This document shows positions 25,539 to 34,220 of a stretch of DNA of 64,000 bases, piece by piece. The notes beneath the pieces are model-generated. The model worked only from the letters and a program-made list of their open reading frames with translations, was not told the origin of the DNA and did not search any database. The number at the start of each line of letters is the position of its first letter. The stretch's first letter is position 1. The DNA is from CATOSD01 sp965226695. GTDB taxonomy: Bacteria; Chloroflexota; Dehalococcoidia; Lucifugimonadales; CATOSD01. The stretch is taken from assembly GCA_965226695.1 (NCBI GenBank), contig OZ245405.1, positions 3,348,001 through 3,412,000 on the forward strand, written 5' to 3'. Made by a program: the position numbers and the translations under genes.

Positions 25539-26726
25539 ATGCCGGACCAGATGCTCGAACGCGCACGCGCGCTCCACCGCCGGATCCCGCTCATCGACGG
25601 CCACAACGACCTGCCGTGGCGCTACCGCGAGCTGGTGGACCGCGCCATATCCAAAGTCGACATCGAGGAGCACCAGCCCGATCTTCACACCGACATCCCC
25701 AGGCTGCGGGAGGGCGGAGTCGGCGGCCAGTTCTGGTCCGTCTACGTGCCGTCCTCGCTCAGCCCGCAGGAATCGGTCGGCGTCACGATGGAACAGATAG
25801 ACGTCGTCCACAACCTCGTCCGCGCCTACCCGGGCGCGCTCCGGCTCGCTCTCACGGCCGACCAGGTCGAGGGCGCGTTCCGCGCGGGCAGGGTCGCATC
25901 GCTCATCGGCATGGAGGGCGGACACTCGATCGACAGCTCCCTCGCCGTGCTGCGCATGTTCTACCGGCTCGGCGCGCGCTACATGACGCTCACCCACAAC
26001 GACAACACGCCCTGGGCCGACTCCGCCACCGACGACCCCCGCAGCAACGGCCTGTCGCCGTTCGGGCGCGAGGTGGTGCGCGAAATGAACCGCCTGGGCA
26101 TGCTCGTCGACCTGTCCCACGTCTCCCCGAACACGATGCGCGACGCCCTGGACACCGCCGAGGCGCCCGTCATCTTCAGCCACTCCTCCGCGCGCGCACT
26201 CAACGACCACCCGCGCAACGTCCCCGACGACGTGCTGGAGCGCGTGACCGCGAACGGCGGCGTGGTGATGGCCAACTTCGTCCCGCCGTTCATATCGCAA
26301 CCCGTCATGGAGCACGAGCGGCGGCGAAGGGCCGAGCGCGAGAGGCTGGAGTCCGAGCACGGCGCCGGCAGCGACGCCGCGTCGGAGGCGATGCACGCCT
26401 GGGAAGACACCAACCCTGAGCCGCAGGCGACGCTCTCCGACGTTGCCGACCACATCGACCACCTCCGCGCCGTCGCCGGCATAAACCACGTTGGCATAGG
26501 CGGCGACCTGGACGGCGTGACCACCACGCCTGTCGGCCTGGAGGACGTGTCCAAGTACCCCGAGCTCACCGCCGAGCTGCTGCGCCGCGAGTACAGCGAC
26601 GACGACGTGCTGAAGATACTGGGCGGCAACGTCCTGCGCGTGATGCGGCAGACCGAGCGGACCTCCCTCCGGCTGCGCGAGCAGCGGGGCCCGTCGGAGG
26701 CGCTCATCGAAGAGCTGGACGCGTAG
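25539..26726 (+). CDS. Membrane dipeptidase family (peptidase M19)
   Basis: A 395-residue zinc dipeptidase of the renal dipeptidase family. Metal ligands are seen in IPLIDGHNDLPW (His and Asp, residues about 14-25), the bridging Glu in SLIGMEGGHSID (about 124-135), and the histidines in VDLSHVSPNT and VIFSHSSARAL. VGIGGDLDG near the C-terminus is also conserved. There is no signal peptide, so it is probably cytoplasmic. The RBS GAGGAGG is strong. Confidence 0.92.
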   Translation: MPDQMLERARALHRRIPLIDGHNDLPWRYRELVDRAISKVDIEEHQPDLHTDIPRLREGGVGGQFWSVYVPSSLSPQESVGVTMEQIDVVHNLVRAYPGALRLALTADQVEGAFRAGRVASLIGMEGGHSIDSSLAVLRMFYRLGARYMTLTHNDNTPWADSATDDPRSNGLSPFGREVVREMNRLGMLVDLSHVSPNTMRDALDTAEAPVIFSHSSARALNDHPRNVPDDVLERVTANGGVVMANFVPPFISQPVMEHERRRRAERERLESEHGAGSDAASEAMHAWEDTNPEPQATLSDVADHIDHLRAVAGINHVGIGGDLDGVTTTPVGLEDVSKYPELTAELLRREYSDDDVLKILGGNVLRVMRQTERTSLRLREQRGPSEALIEELDA

Positions 26727-26781
26727 CGGGGACGGAAGCCTCAACTCTATCTCCCATTGTAGGCCAGAGAGAAGGAGGCCA

Positions 26782-28033
26782 ATGCTGGTGCGCGCAGTAC
26801 TGTCGGTTGCTCTTCTCATTGCACTCGTAGGTTGCGCGACTCGGACTCCGGAGCCGGAAGCGACTCCCGCACCCACCGCTACCACGCCCAGCACGCCAGG
26901 CTCGGCCCGTACCTTTGAGCCGACCGCGAGCCCCGTGCCCACCGCGACCACGCCCACTGTGCCAGTACCGGACAGCCCGCCCGAGCCGATTGTGGTGGGG
27001 ATTGTAGATGGGGGGCCCGAATTTATTGGGTTCACCAGCCTGGAGGAACGTATCTTTCACGCCGATATCATCGTCTGGGCAACGCTGAGGTCCTTGCGAG
27101 GCGGGGCTAAGCGGACCAATTCTTGGTCGGATGAGGGTCACTGGATGCCGGTGATAGTGTTCGGGTTCGAGCCGCACGAGTTCCTGAAGGGGGAAGGAAC
27201 GGAATCGGTGCTAGTCAACGCCTCGTTCGGAGGTTCAGGCGATTCATGGGAGTCGAGTTACGAGATGTACGAATCCGAACGTGATGCGATAGCCGCGGCG
27301 CTCTATCGCATCTCCGTGCGTGACGAACCACGGGACGAGCGCGAGGCCATAGTTTTCATAAGCAAAGACCCATACTGGGGCAACGAATCCTATGGCTTCA
27401 CCCTGGCGGGGTCGATTCAAGCGCCGGAATATCGACTGGGGAGTCGCTACAACAGGGTGTGGCTGCCGGCCGTCGATGACACCTCCCAGACGCCGCAACG
27501 TTTTCTTATGACCGCGCCGGCGGTCTTCCCAGGACTCGGAAGCGCCCCATGGCGTGACGCCCGGGAGAGCATTACCCTGGAAGAGCTCCAGGAGGCGATT
27601 GCCGAACTGGACGCCGCGATCAGCCGCGCGGAGGCAGAGGGGATCCCCGGATACCAAGTACTGGCTGGATGGCCCGGACGCCCATCTCTTTAAGCTAAAA
27701 CCTGACGCTGACGCCAGTCGCGACGAAGGCCATTTGCGTCATCGGGTCGTAGCGTCCAGGTCGCTCCCGGCAGGCTCCTACCATTTCCAGGTGCATGTAC
27801 AGGAAGCGCACTTCCAGCCCTGCGGATACTACGACGAGCTATCGGCGACCGGCTGTTTCATTGAGGTCGTCGCCCGCGAATAGTCGGGGCGGCCCGACGC
27901 ACGCTATGCGGACTGCGTGATGGGAAGCGCAGGCGTTCTGGCGCCGGGCAGGTACACCATCGAACTGAATGTGCCACAGTCGGAGGAGTACTATTCCGGA
28001 TTGTATCTGTCCTGGTATCCAGAACAACCCTAA
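26782..28033 (+). pseudogene. Secreted lipoprotein of unknown function, broken by a frameshift and a stop
   Basis: The first 303 codons encode a signal peptide with lipobox (LIALVGCATRT, Cys19) and a Thr/Pro-rich linker, then a globular domain of unknown family. Near 27647-27653 (CCCC run) the coding signal shifts frame: KYWLDGPDAHLFKLKP, then LPAGSYHFQVHVQEAHF. An in-frame TAG at 27881-27883 interrupts it, and the same frame continues with APGRYTIELNVPQ to a TAA at 28031. The distal segments look like two repeated beta-sandwich-type domains (each with a PAGxYxxxV/L pattern). The whole locus is best read as a lipoprotein of about 415 residues decayed by one indel and one stop codon. Confidence 0.6.
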
Positions 28034-28169
28034 CGTCCCCACGCGAGCGCTACAACAGCCGGCGCCGGCGCGCGGCGGGAACCTGCTACAATTGGGCGGC
28101 GCCCGTCCCGCGTTCGTCTCGCTTGCGGTGAGGGGCCACGCACAACACAAACAGGAGGGACACAAGCCT

Positions 28170-28595
28170 ATGTCCGAACAGCAACCCTACCGGAAGCCGC
28201 TGCCGGCAGCCACGCCGGAGACCCAGGAGTTCTGGGGCAAAGCGCTGCAACACGAACTCTGGATTCCCCGCTGCAACGCCTGCGGGCACACCTACTTCCC
28301 GCCGCGCTTCATCTGCCCCGAGTGTCTCTCGCGGGACGTCGCGCTGACCAGGCACTCCGGCAACGGAACGCTCCACAGCTACATGATCAACCACCGGGCG
28401 CCTCCCGGATTCGAGGAAGACGCCCCCTACGCCATCGCCGTCATCCAGCTCGATGACGGCCCCCGCATCATGTCCAACATCGTCGGCATCGAAAACACGC
28501 CCGAAAACCTGGTGCTGGACATGGCGCTCGAGGTCACGTTCGAGGACGCGGTCGAAGACGTCTCCATCCCCAAGTGGAAGCCCGTCGGCGCCTAA
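28170..28595 (+). CDS. Zn-ribbon/OB-fold (DUF35) protein, thiolase partner
   Basis: A 141-residue protein with a rubredoxin-like zinc ribbon, CNACGHTYFPPRFICPEC (about residues 37-54), followed by an OB-fold, the DUF35 arrangement. These proteins pair with thiolase-like enzymes and are thought to help bind acyl-CoA substrates. ATG 28170 is chosen because homology starts there; AGGAGGG lies about 17 nt upstream. The thiolase gene follows after a 124-bp gap that holds a family B repeat. Confidence 0.88.
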   Translation: MSEQQPYRKPLPAATPETQEFWGKALQHELWIPRCNACGHTYFPPRFICPECLSRDVALTRHSGNGTLHSYMINHRAPPGFEEDAPYAIAVIQLDDGPRIMSNIVGIENTPENLVLDMALEVTFEDAVEDVSIPKWKPVGA

Positions 28596-28606
28596 GGAAG
28601 GGCTTC

Positions 28607-28650
28607 ACCCCCATCCTAACCTTCCCCCATCAAGGGGGAAGAGACTCTGG
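28607..28650. repeat. Family B palindromic repeat
   Basis: TTCACCCCCATCCTAACC, then TTCCCCCATCAAGGGGGAAGAGACT: almost identical to the unit at 41590 and to the one at 15177. It separates the DUF35 gene from its thiolase partner. Confidence 0.8.
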
Positions 28651-28719
28651 AAGAGCCCCCGGCCCGGGCGGCCAATGCTCAACCCAATCACGCAGACTTA
28701 GCACACAAAGGAACACCAC

Positions 28720-29892
28720 ATGTCACTACGCTATAAGGTAGCGGTCGTTGGAGCGTCCGAGACAACCCGGATCGGGGTCATCCCCGACATGACCTACCAG
28801 CAGCTCGCGGTCGACGCCGCGCTTAACGCGATCGAAGACTGCGGCATCGACAAGAACCAGATAGACGGCCTGGGGAGCAACGTGCCCCCGGCCGAGCTCG
28901 CCCAGTACCTGGGCATCGTTCCGCGCTGGGTGAACAACACCTCGGTGGGTGGAACGTCGTGGCTGATACAGGTGCGCCACGCCTCGGCTGCCATAGCCGA
29001 GGGCCTGTGCGACACCGTGCTCATCACCATGGCCGAGAGCGGACGCAGCCGCGTCGGCGAGACGCGGCCTCCCATGGGCGCCCTCACCGGCGGCGCGCGC
29101 CGCGACAGCACCTGGGGCGGCCAGTTCGAGGCGCCCTACGGCACCGTCGGCCCCACCACGCTGTTCGGCATGGGCGTGCTGCGCTTCATGAAAGAGACCG
29201 GTACCACGCGCGAGCAGCTCGCCTCGGTGGCCGTCGCGCAGCGCAAGTGGTCAAACAAGGTGCCGCGGGCCATGTTCGGCGACCTCATAACCGTCGAGGA
29301 CGTGTTCAACAGCCGCATGATCTGCTACCCGTTCAACCTGTTCATGTGCTGCCTCGTCACCGACGCCGGCGGCGCCGTCATCCTCACCAGCGCCGACCGC
29401 GCCAAGGACTTCCCCACGAAGCCGGTCTACATCCTCGGCACAGGCGAGTCGGTCGAGACCCCGCTGGTCAGCCAGATGTACGACATGACCACCTCCGCCG
29501 CGTTCCGCACGTCCAGCCGCAAGGCGTTCGAGGAGTCCGGCATATCCCACGACGACGTTGACCACCTGATGGTCTACGACGCATTCGCCCACCTGCCCAT
29601 CTACGGCCTGGAGGACCTGGGCTTCGTTGGGCGCGGCGAGGGCGGCGCGTTTATCGAGGAGGGCAACACCTCGCCCGGCGGCAAGCTGCCCATGAACACC
29701 AACGGCGGCGGGCTGTCTTACACGCACTCCGGCATGTACGGCATGTACGCCATCCAGGAGTCCGTGCGCCAGATCCGCGGCGAGGCGCCGCACCAGGTCG
29801 AGGGCGCCAAGGTGTCGTTCTGCCAGGGCGTCGGCGGCATGTTCATGGCCGCCGGCAGCCTGGTGTTCACCAACGAGGAGCCGCACGGGTAG
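28720..29892 (+). CDS. Thiolase family protein (SCP-x/acetyl-CoA acetyltransferase-like)
   Basis: A 390-residue thiolase-fold protein beginning KVAVVGASETTRIG, with the family blocks TSVGGTSWLIQVRHASAAIAEG, ILGTGES and HMxxxxDAFAHLPIYGLEDLG in the second half. The final GGGLSYTHSGMYGMYAIQE and FCQGVGGMFMAAGSLVF are also typical. The usual N-terminal nucleophile Cys is not in its normal context (TSVGGTS is seen instead), so it may be a non-condensing or retro-aldol-type thiolase-like enzyme. It forms a two-gene unit with the DUF35 protein. Confidence 0.85.
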   Translation: MSLRYKVAVVGASETTRIGVIPDMTYQQLAVDAALNAIEDCGIDKNQIDGLGSNVPPAELAQYLGIVPRWVNNTSVGGTSWLIQVRHASAAIAEGLCDTVLITMAESGRSRVGETRPPMGALTGGARRDSTWGGQFEAPYGTVGPTTLFGMGVLRFMKETGTTREQLASVAVAQRKWSNKVPRAMFGDLITVEDVFNSRMICYPFNLFMCCLVTDAGGAVILTSADRAKDFPTKPVYILGTGESVETPLVSQMYDMTTSAAFRTSSRKAFEESGISHDDVDHLMVYDAFAHLPIYGLEDLGFVGRGEGGAFIEEGNTSPGGKLPMNTNGGGLSYTHSGMYGMYAIQESVRQIRGEAPHQVEGAKVSFCQGVGGMFMAAGSLVFTNEEPHG

Positions 29893-30039
29893 GGCACGGC
29901 GCGCGCGGGTGGCGCGCAGACCAGTGTAGCACGCAGTGTTGACCTCTTCATACAAACTCGACTTGCGCGGCGTCTCATTCAGCGTAGTGTGAGGGCGCAT
30001 AGCCAGCAGGGCGTGTGCGCAGACCAGGGTCCGTAATGG

Positions 30040-30080
30040 AAAAGGGGGCAGGCTCGAGGAGCCTGCCCCCTTTTCTGCTA
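30040..30080. terminator. Strong bidirectional Rho-independent terminator
   Basis: AAAAGGGGGCAGGCTC (30040-30055) pairs perfectly with GAGCCTGCCCCCTTTT (30059-30074) around a 3-nt loop: a 16-bp stem flanked by A and T runs. It follows the thiolase gene and marks the border of the accessory island that begins near 30.2 kb. Confidence 0.88.
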
Positions 30081-30255
30081 CAGTTATTGACTTATGCAAG
30101 CAACAATCAGCAACACTCATTAGACAGGCCCCTTAGTGTAGAAGTGCTTGAAGTCTGAAATGCTGCCAACCGCTCTCGACCAGTCATTTGACCCAGACAC
30201 AGCGCAACCGGAACACAGTACTGAGGGTCGCCGACCAAGTTGGAAAGGAGGAAAA

Positions 30256-30804
30256 GTGCCAGACAACACACATCACTTTTACAACCAATTGAGGGCCCAT
30301 CTGGAGGCATTCCAAAATCTCGAGACACTACCTAAAGTTCCGGTCACATTGACCGGCATTCCACGAAAAGGGCTGACTGTCAAGTACCAGCACCCTTCAT
30401 CCGGGCCGATAGACCCAACGGAGATGGCCGGCGAAGCCGCCAGGATTGTAGGAGCCGCGGGCGTCGGAACCGTTGGCGGTGCAGCAATGGGCGCCATTAT
30501 TGGTAAGGCCGTCTTGGGCGGGGTGTTGTCCAGGATAGGCGTGGCCTCTGCTGGCACCGCCATCGAGATTCCCATTTTTGCACCCGTCGCCATCGCAGGT
30601 GGTCTCATGGGGATGGTCGCCTATGCGGCCTACAAGTTGGGCAAGGGTAAGCGTGAACAGCAACGGGCCGAGACCTTGTTGAATCGCCTGATGGATCACA
30701 TGCGGGCCTTCAGTCCAACCGTCGGTTGGCCCGACATTGAGATGTTGGTACTTGTACCTGCTGCCGGGCTTGCTGCAATTTGGCAGCCAGAACAAGAGAG
30801 TTAA
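30256..30804 (+). CDS. Glycine-rich membrane-inserting protein of unknown function
   Basis: A 182-residue protein. GTG 30256 is preferred because AAGGAGG lies 4 nt upstream; the frame extends 36 codons further without support. After a soluble N-terminal part (about 1-60), a long Gly/Ala-rich hydrophobic region (GVGTVGGAAMGAIIGKAVLG, then IFAPVAIAGGLMGMVAYAAY) looks like a helical hairpin in the membrane with glycine-zipper spacing. The basic KLGKGKREQQRAETLLNRL follows. The motif GGLMGMVAYAAYKLGKGKR resembles GVGLMVGTAAYRIFKAAKR in the next gene. No family is recognised. Confidence 0.55.
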   Translation: MPDNTHHFYNQLRAHLEAFQNLETLPKVPVTLTGIPRKGLTVKYQHPSSGPIDPTEMAGEAARIVGAAGVGTVGGAAMGAIIGKAVLGGVLSRIGVASAGTAIEIPIFAPVAIAGGLMGMVAYAAYKLGKGKREQQRAETLLNRLMDHMRAFSPTVGWPDIEMLVLVPAAGLAAIWQPEQES

Positions 30805-30864
30805 GGCCAGTCTTGAGCATTAACGATGACAACAATCGCCTGCCTAAGCAACCTGAGGTTCACC

Positions 30865-32112
30865 ATGTGGTCCGCCATCGCCGAAGAAGACATCCGCTGC
30901 ACAGGGTGCTACCACACAATTCCCGCAGGAACAGACTGCCTGTCGCAGATGCCCGTGCCGATGCCCGACGGATTCCGACGCCGCAAGTACGACAGCTTCT
31001 GCCTGGAGTGCCCTGAATGCAACGCGAACAGGCGCAAATCGCCCTGCTACGTCAGATACCTCAGCCGCTGGAACGCGGGCAAAGCAAAGACGGCTGGACC
31101 TGCCATTTGCGTCTACTGCGGCGACGTCATACCTGAGGGTACCCAGGCCGCTACCCAAAAGCTCTATGTCTGGCCCGCGCCGGACACTGAACCCGATTCA
31201 GAGATCAACACAGCCCGCCATGCCAGCGCGGCCGGCGGCGTAGCGGCAGGGACTGCTACCACACGTGCGGCTGCCGGTTGGCACAACCTCAGCCGCGCCA
31301 CTCAACGCCGGTTCATGCGTGGCGGACTGAGGCAATGGATGGGCCGCCGCTCTCAGACAATGGCGCAGCGTCTCTACGAGAAGGAAGTACCCCTGGCGAT
31401 CCGTAACATGGGCGAACCCGCCGTCAGGGATTTCCTGAAAGGGAAATACTTCAGCCACGTCAAGTCGGTGGCAAACGCTCCTGGAATAGCCAAAGCGCCG
31501 AGCAACGTAGTCTTGGAAGACGCGGCGGCGAACCTATCGCGCGGCAGCCGAAACATTACATCGGCCGGGCGCGTGGCAGCAAGGTCGGCGAGTCGAGCTT
31601 CGGCTATGAGGGTAGGGGCCAAGGCGGCCGTGAAGGGCGGGGCAAAGGCCGGGATCTTCGCCGCAGCAGTGGAAGCTGTGGTATCGGTGCCGGAGAACGT
31701 CCTCCACTACAAGCGCGGTCGCAAGTCTCGCAAGCAGGCCGCACAAGACATAGCCAAGGACACGTCCATTGCCGCCGGCGTTGGTGTCACAACATGGGGC
31801 GTAACACAGGGCGCGGCGATGGTTGGATTCTCGCCAAGCCTGGGTCCTGCCGCGCCCGCACTGGCCGCCGCCGGTGTGGGCCTGATGGTTGGCACAGCAG
31901 CCTATCGCATCTTCAAAGCTGCCAAGCGCGACCTTCCACTGGACGAGTTCCGCGTGTACTTTTGCAGGAAGACCAGGTGCAGGAAGAAATATGCGCAGCA
32001 CGTAACCCGGGCTGCCATAGGCCGCGGCGAGCGAAACTACGCTTGGACAATTGGCATAGCCCTCGCTGGCTTGGTGACTGCGCTGATGGCGGTTGTTGCC
32101 TGGCTCATGTGA
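30865..32112 (+). CDS. Zinc-ribbon and hydrophobic-repeat protein of unknown function
   Basis: A 415-residue protein. I take ATG 30865 (GAGG 6-9 nt upstream); ATG 30826 in the same frame is an alternative. The N-terminus has two similar Cys modules, CTGCYHTIPAGTDC (about residues 12-25) and CVYCGDVIPEG (about 82-92), with CLECPEC between them, so two or three zinc ribbons are likely. The middle (about 120-290) is basic and Ala/Arg/Ser-rich. Toward the C-terminus are Gly/Ala-rich hydrophobic segments and a C-terminal membrane helix (TIGIALAGLVTALMAVVAWL). It follows the previous gene by 60 bp and shares a motif with it, so the pair may act together. The function is unknown. Confidence 0.55.
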   Translation: MWSAIAEEDIRCTGCYHTIPAGTDCLSQMPVPMPDGFRRRKYDSFCLECPECNANRRKSPCYVRYLSRWNAGKAKTAGPAICVYCGDVIPEGTQAATQKLYVWPAPDTEPDSEINTARHASAAGGVAAGTATTRAAAGWHNLSRATQRRFMRGGLRQWMGRRSQTMAQRLYEKEVPLAIRNMGEPAVRDFLKGKYFSHVKSVANAPGIAKAPSNVVLEDAAANLSRGSRNITSAGRVAARSASRASAMRVGAKAAVKGGAKAGIFAAAVEAVVSVPENVLHYKRGRKSRKQAAQDIAKDTSIAAGVGVTTWGVTQGAAMVGFSPSLGPAAPALAAAGVGLMVGTAAYRIFKAAKRDLPLDEFRVYFCRKTRCRKKYAQHVTRAAIGRGERNYAWTIGIALAGLVTALMAVVAWLM

Positions 32113-32194
32113 GCTTGCGCATTGTTACCGATAGCCAAAGTCCTTGCCACCCGCCTCCACGCACCCTACGCCCCAAACGCGCTCACCACTTCGC

Positions 32195-32359
32195 CTATTC
32201 GCGTGAAGCTGGCGACAACGGAACTTTGGGCGTGTCCGCAGGCGGCGGCGCGCCCCGCCCTTTGAGCACATGTTTCTCATACCACTCTTTGAATTCATCG
32301 AGCGTGACGTACTTGAAGTGTTCTTCTAGAATTTTCCCGGCAACCTTCGGGTCAATCAT
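32195..32359 (-). CDS. Small partner protein downstream of the ADP-ribosyltransferase-like gene
   Basis: A 54-residue protein (MIDPKVAGKILEEHFKYVTL at the start, then EFKEWYEKHVLK). It begins 11 nt after the stop of the ADP-ribosyltransferase-like gene on the same strand. A small acidic/helical protein directly after a toxin-like enzyme suggests an antitoxin or accessory factor, by context only. The Pro-rich end has no clear fold. Confidence 0.5.
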   Translation of the reverse strand: MIDPKVAGKILEEHFKYVTLDEFKEWYEKHVLKGRGAPPPADTPKVPLSPASRE

Positions 32360-32370
32360 GATTGCTGTCC

Positions 32371-32942
32371 TTATGGGCCTCTGCTCTCGCGCCAGATACG
32401 GCTGATGCAGGCCTCCGTGTCTCGAACGGCTATCTGCACGTGCCAGCGATCGTAGATGGCCGAGCCGGGATAGACCGGGCGGCCTTCTGGGAAGGCCGAA
32501 CGCACACACGATATGTGGGTTCCACTATCCTCAAGCACGCTGACAGCGTAGTTTATCACTTCACGGTCCAGCGTATGTGCCCCTCCGGATTGTGTCGGCG
32601 CCGCTCGTCCAATCGCCCTGCGGTGCCTAATGAATTCGCCGTAAGAATTGAACAGAACTTCGTTCCAACTCACGTCCAACAGATCCATGCAATCGACAAG
32701 ACGAATGTCGGCGCCGATGACCGCCGCATCATCGCCATGCCGCTCGCGCGCCCATCGCCATGCCGCTCGCGCGCCCATTGCCATGCACTGAGCGAGCCGT
32801 CTTGGAAGAAATAGACGCCATCGCCGAGCCAGTCATAATCGTTCTGGCTTAGCCTGAACCCTTCCCTTCCGATGATATCCGCCATAGCCGAACTCGTTCC
32901 ATGATAGCCTCGCACCTGCAATTCCGTCTCTTGAGGGTTCAA
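32371..32942 (-). pseudogene. ADP-ribosyltransferase-like protein interrupted by a 23-bp tandem duplication
   Basis: The N-terminal frame (ATG 32942) has VRGYHGTSSAMADIIGREGF and YDWLGDGVYFFQDG, the pattern of ART/PARP-like enzymes in which His-Gly-Thr and the following Tyr bind NAD. At 32731-32776 a 23-bp unit is present twice in tandem. Deleting one copy joins SAWQWARERHGD directly to DAAVIGADIRLVDCMDLLDV and gives one protein of about 183 residues ending at 32371. As written, the first frame runs into an unrelated sequence. A toxin or anti-phage role is inferred from the fold and from neighbours. Confidence 0.65.
32731..32776. repeat. Two perfect tandem copies of a 23-bp unit
   Basis: Copy 1 is 32731-32753 and copy 2 is 32754-32776, each beginning ATCGCCATGC. 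A partial third, imperfect copy (ATTGCCATGC) follows at 32777. The unit length is not a multiple of three, so the extra copy shifts the frame of the ADP-ribosyltransferase-like gene. Confidence 0.95.
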
Positions 32943-33039
32943 GAAGCGCGCTCACTCGACCTGGGAGATGATACTGTGGTCCGCTACGATTGCACCATGC
33001 CAAGGCAAACTTTGAAGCCGTGTTCTACCCCGCCGCGCC

Positions 33040-33441
33040 CTACGCCCCAAACGCGCGCACCACCTCCCGTATTCGCGCGAGGCTTGCGGAGGCGTAGTCG
33101 GTGGCCTCGTAGCGCTGTATCTGCTGCTCCTTCAGACCGACGCGCTCGGCCAACTCCCTCTGGCTCAAGCCCTGGGCTATCCGAGCCTTGATGAGGATGG
33201 ACGGCAACTCGGCGACGAGTTTGAGCGAGTCCATCTGAAACTCTCCCGCTTTCAGAGATTCGTACTCGCGCAACTCGCTCTCCAGGTCCGCCAACTGGCT
33301 GCTAATCGCGTCCTCTTGAGCCTTCGCGATGAGCGGATGCAGGCCGTTGGGATTTGGCCTCTGCCTGAGCGTCTCAAGGGCCTTGGCGAACCGCGCCGCC
33401 TGCGCCTTGGTGATTCTGTACTGCCGTTCGTTCTTAATCAT
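33040..33441 (-). CDS. XRE-family HTH protein (antitoxin-like)
   Basis: A 133-residue protein. The N-terminal 70 residues form a charged helical domain beginning MIKNERQYRITKAQAARFAK. The C-terminal part is an HTH_3 domain: IKARIAQGLSQRELAERVGLKEQQIQRYEATDY (about 84-116). It starts in an ATGA overlap with the upstream gene, a common arrangement for toxin-antitoxin or regulator pairs. Confidence 0.75.
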   Translation of the reverse strand: MIKNERQYRITKAQAARFAKALETLRQRPNPNGLHPLIAKAQEDAISSQLADLESELREYESLKAGEFQMDSLKLVAELPSILIKARIAQGLSQRELAERVGLKEQQIQRYEATDYASASLARIREVVRAFGA

Positions 33442-33878
33442 CCAAGTTCTCCCAAGTCTAGTGCGACAATCCCCTTGCGTCTCCCCGTCTCCTTGTCCAT
33501 TTGGAAAAACTCCAGGAATGAGAACCCCTCCGCATTCGCGATCACGGATTCCGGAAACAACTCCCCTTGGTACTTGGCCTTTTGGGCAGCCCTGCCATTT
33601 TTGAAAGTCAACAGCACGGGATCAAGGATTGTAGGATCGACGCCCGCCTCTTCACAGCAAGCGTCGAAGTCGCCCGGAACCTCTTTGCTTGTAACGAAAC
33701 TCCCATTGACGTAGGTGGTCTGGCAGCCCGCGTTCTTCAGGTTCATCAATGCCGCCCGTAGGCCGTCCAACAGCTTACGCCGGTGGTCGGTATGTCCGAA
33801 GCTGCCGGCGAAGTCGTTCCAAGATGCGCTTTGGATTCCTGGCGAGAGCAACCCGTCTTCGTTGGTATGTGGTATCAC
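33438..33878 (-). CDS. DUF6932/nucleotidyltransferase-like protein (toxin-like)
   Basis: A 146-residue protein with TYVNGSFVTSKEVPGDFDACCE (about residues 55-76). The GS...DxD-type spacing resembles nucleotidyltransferase (MNT/DUF6932-like) active sites. The end (SFLEFFQMDKETGRRKGIVALDL) is also typical of that group. It overlaps the XRE gene by 4 nt (33438-33441). A toxin-antitoxin or regulatory pair is inferred from the arrangement; activity is not shown. Confidence 0.65.
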   Translation of the reverse strand: MIPHTNEDGLLSPGIQSASWNDFAGSFGHTDHRRKLLDGLRAALMNLKNAGCQTTYVNGSFVTSKEVPGDFDACCEEAGVDPTILDPVLLTFKNGRAAQKAKYQGELFPESVIANAEGFSFLEFFQMDKETGRRKGIVALDLGELG

Positions 33879-34220
33879 AACACAACGGGATCACTGTGTT
33901 GGCTTGCTTTCCACCCGCGCTTCGATGAGCAAGCAACACTGAACGCTACTATTCCCCATTCGGCAACCTCAATTGTGACCCCGATTGCGAAGTTGACAAC
34001 TCTCCCTGCGTTTGACAACCCAATGTGCATTCGCCCCTTGGCAGTATGCCCAGCTCCCGGACAATCCGGTAATCGTGAGCGAGGCCGATCCCCTGGGGCT
34101 TTTTCTATGGGAGGGTGGCTGTGCAGGGTCCATCCTCAATTCCGTCGCTTCCACCATATGCTTGGCAGTATGCCCACAAGGCTCACGAGCAGAAATTGCG
34201 CGAAGGCCACGCAAGCCACT
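33879..34220. other. Gap left of the MITE, no convincing gene
   Basis: About 340 bp with no supported coding region. A 16-bp direct repeat CTTGGCAGTATGCCCA occurs at about 34037 and again at about 34162. In one plus-strand frame both copies read WQYA, so this may be the remnant of a gene disrupted before or by the MITE at 34221. Confidence 0.4.
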
